A stretch of DNA of 64,000 bases from CAZPNX01 sp964518765. GTDB taxonomy: Bacteria > Edwardsbacteria > AC1 > EtOH8. The notes beneath the pieces were generated by a model, which saw only the letters and a list, made by a program, of their open reading frames with translations, was not told where the DNA came from and did not search any database. The stretch's first letter is position 1; every line of letters begins with the position of its first letter. Positions 60,922 to 64,000 of the stretch are shown here, one piece after another. The stretch spans positions 62,001-126,000 of the forward strand of contig CAZFJC010000001.1 in assembly GCA_964518765.1 (NCBI GenBank). Reading direction: 5' to 3'. The position numbers and the translations under genes were made by a program.

Positions 60922-61850
60922 CAAAACGAAAGCCGGCTTGCATCGACCATTCGGTGAGCCTGTGCGGCCTCAAGCTCAAGAACCCGGTGATGGCCGCCTC
61001 CGGCACCTTCGGTTATGGAACCGAATACCGCGGCCTGTGTCCGCCATCCGACTTCGGCGCGGTCATCACCAAAACGGTCACCTTGGAGCCCAGGGTGGGC
61101 AACCCACCACCCCGGCTGTGCGAGACGCCGGCCGGGATGCTCAACTCCATCGGTCTAGCCAACGTGGGCATCGAACGGTTCCTGGCCGAAAAGCTCCCAG
61201 CTTTGCGGCGTTCCGGAACAGTCATCATTGCTAACATCGCTGGGCGGACGATCGGCGAATATGCCGAGCTGGCCTCGCTGCTCGATGCCGCTGACGGTGT
61301 CTCCGCCATCGAGGTCAATATCTCCTGTCCCAACGTGACCGGTGGCGGCCTCGCCTTCGGGGCAGATGCCAGGGCCGCGGCCAGGGTGACCTCGGCCGTC
61401 CGCCGCTCCTGTCGCAAGCCGGTCATCGTCAAGCTCAGCCCCAACGTGGCCGACATGGTTCCCATCGCCCGGGCGGCGGCCCGGTCAGGGGCCGATGCCC
61501 TGTCGCTGATCAACACCCTCCACGGCATGGCCATCGACACCGCCAAAAGAAGGCCTATCCTGGGCAACGTCACCGGCGGGCTCTCCGGGCCGGCCATCCG
61601 CCCGGTGGCCTTATACCATGTCCACCGCGTCAGCCGGAAAGTCCATATCCCGGTCATCGGCCTGGGAGGCATCATGGAAGCCGACGACGCCGTTCAATTC
61701 ATGCTGGCCGGGGCGGCGGCCGTCCAGATAGGGACCGCCAATTTCGCGTCCCCCGGCTCTGTCCGACGTATAGTGGCCGGCCTGTCCTCATACTGCCGGC
61801 TTCACGGCCTGTCGTCCGTCAGGGAGATTACCGGATGGCTGGCTGCCTGA
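60918..61850 (+). CDS. pyrD: Dihydroorotate dehydrogenase, type 1B catalytic subunit
   Basis: A 310-residue TIM-barrel FMN enzyme that oxidises dihydroorotate to orotate. The catalytic base Cys is about C137 in EVNISCPNV, and MAASGTFGYG, LINTLHGMAIDT and GLGGIMEADDAVQFMLAGA bind FMN and substrate. ATG 60918 overlaps the pyrK stop (ATGA). A catalytic Cys and an adjacent pyrK make this class 1B, NAD-linked. Confidence 0.96.
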   Translation: MTKRKPACIDHSVSLCGLKLKNPVMAASGTFGYGTEYRGLCPPSDFGAVITKTVTLEPRVGNPPPRLCETPAGMLNSIGLANVGIERFLAEKLPALRRSGTVIIANIAGRTIGEYAELASLLDAADGVSAIEVNISCPNVTGGGLAFGADARAAARVTSAVRRSCRKPVIVKLSPNVADMVPIARAAARSGADALSLINTLHGMAIDTAKRRPILGNVTGGLSGPAIRPVALYHVHRVSRKVHIPVIGLGGIMEADDAVQFMLAGAAAVQIGTANFASPGSVRRIVAGLSSYCRLHGLSSVREITGWLAA

Positions 61851-62323
61851 CGAAAGCCACCTCCTGGCCCGTCCTGGCCGTCTCGATGGCGCTGGCTGCC
61901 TGCACGCCGGCGCCCATCTACCTCTCGACACCCGGCCAGGCCACCGAAAAGACGGAGAAGGAGACGCCCAAGGCCTCCGAGGAGCCGGGGGCCGACTCTC
62001 CATCGGGCGAATGGAGCCTGCTGACCTCCCATGGAATAGCTAGCTACTATGGACGGGAGTTCCATGGACGCCGGACCGCCAACGGCGAGAAATTCGACAT
62101 GAACGCCATGACCGCCGCCCACCGCACCCTGCCCTTCGGCACCGTGGTCCGGGTCACCAACCCGGCCAACAACAAGAGCGTTAGGGTGCGCATCAACGAC
62201 CGAGGGCCCTTCGTTGCCGGACGGGACATAGACCTCTCCTACGCCGCGGCTAAGGCCATCGACCTTCTATCGGTGGGGCCGGTCAAGATCGAGATCCTCC
62301 ACCTCCAGCCCAAAAAAAGATGA
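61835..62323 (+). CDS. rlpA: RlpA-like septal-ring lipoprotein
   Basis: A 162-residue exported lipoprotein with lipobox LAAC (Cys about 23) and a double-psi beta-barrel domain. GIASYYGREFHGRRTANGEKFDM and RINDRGPFV (catalytic Asp) are RlpA signatures. RlpA is an outer-membrane lipoprotein that cleaves naked glycan strands at the division site; no SPOR domain is present here. The ATG at 61835 lies inside the pyrD 3' end, and its stop overlaps pyrF, so it is embedded in the pyrimidine operon. Confidence 0.92.
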   Translation: MAGCLTKATSWPVLAVSMALAACTPAPIYLSTPGQATEKTEKETPKASEEPGADSPSGEWSLLTSHGIASYYGREFHGRRTANGEKFDMNAMTAAHRTLPFGTVVRVTNPANNKSVRVRINDRGPFVAGRDIDLSYAAAKAIDLLSVGPVKIEILHLQPKKR

Positions 62324-63039
62324 ACCCTAAGCCCGAAGGCCGCCTGATCGTAGCCTTGGATTTCCCCGGCCTAGCTGGGGCGGAGTCGCTGATGGATCGC
62401 CTCTCCGGGATCGTTTCCTATTTTAAAATAGGACACCAGCTGTTCACCGCCTCCGGGCCGAGGATCATCGAGGCCGTCAAGCGCCGGGGCGCCAGGGTAT
62501 TCTTGGACCTCAAGTACCACGACATCCCCAACACTGTGGCCGGAGCGGTCGGGGCGGCTGCCTCCTTAGAGGTGGACATGCTCAACCTCCATGCCTCGGG
62601 AGGTGCGGCTATGATGCGGGCGGCGGCTGAGGCGGCCGGCAGAGCAAGATATAGGCCGAAGCTGCTGGCGGTTACCGCCCTAACCAGTCTGGACGCCAAG
62701 AGCCTTGAACAGGCCTTCGGTTTTGCCGGCCTTTCGATCGAAGCCCTGGTGGCCAGGCTGGCGTCGCTGGCCCGCGACTCCGGGATGGACGGCGTGGTGG
62801 CCTCGCCGCGGGAGATCGTTTCTCTCCGGGAAAGCTGCGGCCAGGATTTTATCATCCTGACGCCTGGTATCCGGCCTTCCGGCTCTCCCCCTGACGACCA
62901 GAACCGGACGGCCACTCCTTCGGAGGCCGTGTCCCGGGGCGCTGATTACATAGTGGTGGGACGCCCCATAACCCAGGCCCCGGACCCACGGGAAGCGGCC
63001 GGAAAGATCCTTAGGGAGATGGCAGATGCGCTCGGATGA
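62320..63039 (+). CDS. pyrF: Orotidine 5'-phosphate decarboxylase
   Basis: A 239-residue decarboxylase making UMP. The signature FLDLKYHDIPNTV (Lys-Asp triad) and the phosphate-binding LTPGIRPSG...GADYIVVGRPI are present. ATG 62320 overlaps the rlpA stop (ATGA), and the gene overlaps pyrE by 14 bases, an arrangement seen in many pyrFE pairs. Full length and no anomalies. Confidence 0.97.
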   Translation: MNPKPEGRLIVALDFPGLAGAESLMDRLSGIVSYFKIGHQLFTASGPRIIEAVKRRGARVFLDLKYHDIPNTVAGAVGAAASLEVDMLNLHASGGAAMMRAAAEAAGRARYRPKLLAVTALTSLDAKSLEQAFGFAGLSIEALVARLASLARDSGMDGVVASPREIVSLRESCGQDFIILTPGIRPSGSPPDDQNRTATPSEAVSRGADYIVVGRPITQAPDPREAAGKILREMADALG

Positions 63040-63607
63040 TTTCTATCGCGAAATCCTGGTGAAAAGGCAGGTTCTGTTGGAGGGGCACTTTCTTCTGGCC
63101 TCCGGCAGGCACAGCCGGCAGTACTTCGAAAAATTCCGCATACTACAGCATCCAGACGATTCCGCCGAGTTCTGTCGGGCCATCGCCGAGCATTTCTCCG
63201 GCAAAGGCGTCACCGTGGTGGCCGGGCCCACCACCGGGGGCATCATCATCGCCCATCAGACGGCTCAACTGATGGGGATCAAGGCTATCTACGCCGAACG
63301 AACCCCAGAAGGAAGGGGTTTTCTCCGCGGCATGGCCCTTGCGCCGGAGGATGTGGTCCTGGTGGTCGACGACGTCCTGACCACCGGAGGATCGGTCAAG
63401 GAGACGGTGGAGGCGGTGCACCGCACCGGAGCCAAGCTGGCCGGCGTGGCCGTTTTTATTGACCGCAGCCAATCCACTCCGGACTTCGGGGTTCCGTTTC
63501 TGGCTGTATTCCGCGAGGCCGTAGTCACCTATGCGCCGGACGACTGCCCCCTTTGTCTTAAGGGCCTCCCCCTCATAAAGCCCGGCAGCAGCCCGCCAAG
63601 AACATAA
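63026..63607 (+). CDS. pyrE: Orotate phosphoribosyltransferase
   Basis: A 193-residue PRTase that joins orotate to PRPP. The PRPP loop VVLVVDDVLTTGGSVKET (about 110-128) and the YAERTPEGRGFLRG segment are diagnostic. It is the last gene of the tldD-pyr operon, followed by a terminator at 63607-63640. Confidence 0.97.
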   Translation: MRSDDFYREILVKRQVLLEGHFLLASGRHSRQYFEKFRILQHPDDSAEFCRAIAEHFSGKGVTVVAGPTTGGIIIAHQTAQLMGIKAIYAERTPEGRGFLRGMALAPEDVVLVVDDVLTTGGSVKETVEAVHRTGAKLAGVAVFIDRSQSTPDFGVPFLAVFREAVVTYAPDDCPLCLKGLPLIKPGSSPPRT

Positions 63608-63640
63608 GAAGAGGGCCCCGAACTATCGGAGCCCTCTTCT
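63607..63640. terminator. Bidirectional terminator between pyrE and tonB
   Basis: AGAAGAGGGC (63607-63616) pairs with GCCCTCTTCT (63631-63640); an inner CCG/CGG pairing and the loop AACTAT lie between. It separates the convergent pyrE and tonB genes. Confidence 0.8.
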
Positions 63641-63655
63641 CATACCTCCCAAAGC

Positions 63656-64000
63656 TCACCTGAAGGTGAAGGGGATGGTGATCGGCTTGTCTACCGGCTG
63701 GCCGTTGACCGTGCCTGCCTTGAAGGTCATCTTCTTGGCCGCCTCCAGGGCCGCCTCATCGCATCCGCCCCCTATGCCCCTGACCACTTCGGCGTTTTTA
63801 ATGCTGCCGTCGGCACCCACCAGCACCCTGACGAAAACCCGCCCGGTGATCCCGGCCTTCCGAGCCACGTCGGGATAGGCCGGCATTACCGCCTTTAGCA
63901 CATCAGGCTCGGTCGGCGGTATGGACGGCTCGGCTGGTTCGGGCTCTGGCTCTGTAGCCGGGATTGAGGCCGGTGGCGGCGGGGTGGTTGGGGCCGCCGA
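63656..64000 (-). CDS. tonB: TonB-family energy transducer (partial, N-terminus outside window)
   Basis: The last about 114 codons of a TonB-like protein. The visible part begins inside a Pro/Glu-rich linker (PTTPPPPASIPATEPEPEP) and ends in the TonB C-terminal domain: YPDVARKAGITGRVFVRVLV, GADGSIKNAEVVRG and GGCDEAALEAAKKMTFKAG, ending PFTFR. TonB transfers proton-motive-force energy from ExbBD to outer-membrane receptors. The frame stays open to the window edge, so the GTG at 63901 is not the real start. Confidence 0.9.
   Translation of the reverse strand, partial: SAAPTTPPPPASIPATEPEPEPAEPSIPPTEPDVLKAVMPAYPDVARKAGITGRVFVRVLVGADGSIKNAEVVRGIGGGCDEAALEAAKKMTFKAGTVNGQPVDKPITIPFTFR

Overview
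The window is one contiguous piece of a Gram-negative bacterial chromosome, roughly 60% GC by eye, gene-dense, with no rRNA, CRISPR array or intact transposon. Outer-membrane assembly proteins, several PorV/FadL-like barrels and five large secreted proteins ending in an FlgD-like/Por-type C-terminal sorting module point to an uncultured FCB-like or deep-branching candidate phylum (Edwardsbacteria/TA06/WOR-3-like). That placement is inferred from architectures, not from a marker gene.

Layout. 1-4.7 kb: part of a purine/molybdenum-hydroxylase locus (ygeW carbamoyltransferase, a PLP enzyme, a MocA-like nucleotidyltransferase and xdhC) with two intergenic segments that look like related structured RNAs. 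4.7-11.9 kb: mutL-miaA, then a zinc-peptidase/beta-propeller/barrel fusion overlapping a BamA-like Omp85 gene. 12-17.6 kb: a secreted protein carrying a ComEC-like metallo-beta-lactamase domain, tRNA-Arg(CCU) with a near-perfect promoter, and a second secreted protein. 18-21.3 kb: two sugar ABC permeases and a binding protein; their likely ATPase lies at 34.8 kb. 21.4-34.8 kb: a surface locus of secreted protein, PorV-like protein, helix-hairpin-helix/beta-barrel protein, FadL-like protein, 5'-nucleotidase, PHP phosphoesterase, another PorV-like protein and a RecJ-like DHH exonuclease. 34.8-41 kb: ABC ATPase, TPR protein, GH57 glycosidase, zinc-ribbon protein and holA. 41.2-46.1 kb: a 1468-residue secreted protein, a structured intergenic segment and tRNA-Arg(CCG).

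46.2-57 kb, minus strand: peptide-binding lipoprotein, beta-CASP nuclease, then a repair-rich block (MGMT, thymidine kinase, alpha-toroid protein, ANT(6)-like adenylyltransferase, uvrC, SRAP, umuC, umuD). 57-63.6 kb, plus strand from a divergent promoter: tldD, TPR lipoprotein, pyrK, pyrD, rlpA, pyrF and pyrE. The window ends inside a minus-strand tonB.

The strongest candidates for something new are: the 21.4-34.8 kb locus, whose parts could together bind and degrade extracellular nucleic acid (hypothesis); the HhH/barrel and HExxH/propeller/barrel fusions; the extracellular ComEC-type hydrolase domain; and the paired RNA-like elements around the molybdenum-hydroxylase genes. Residue ranges are hand-counted and domain calls come from motif recognition, not database searches.
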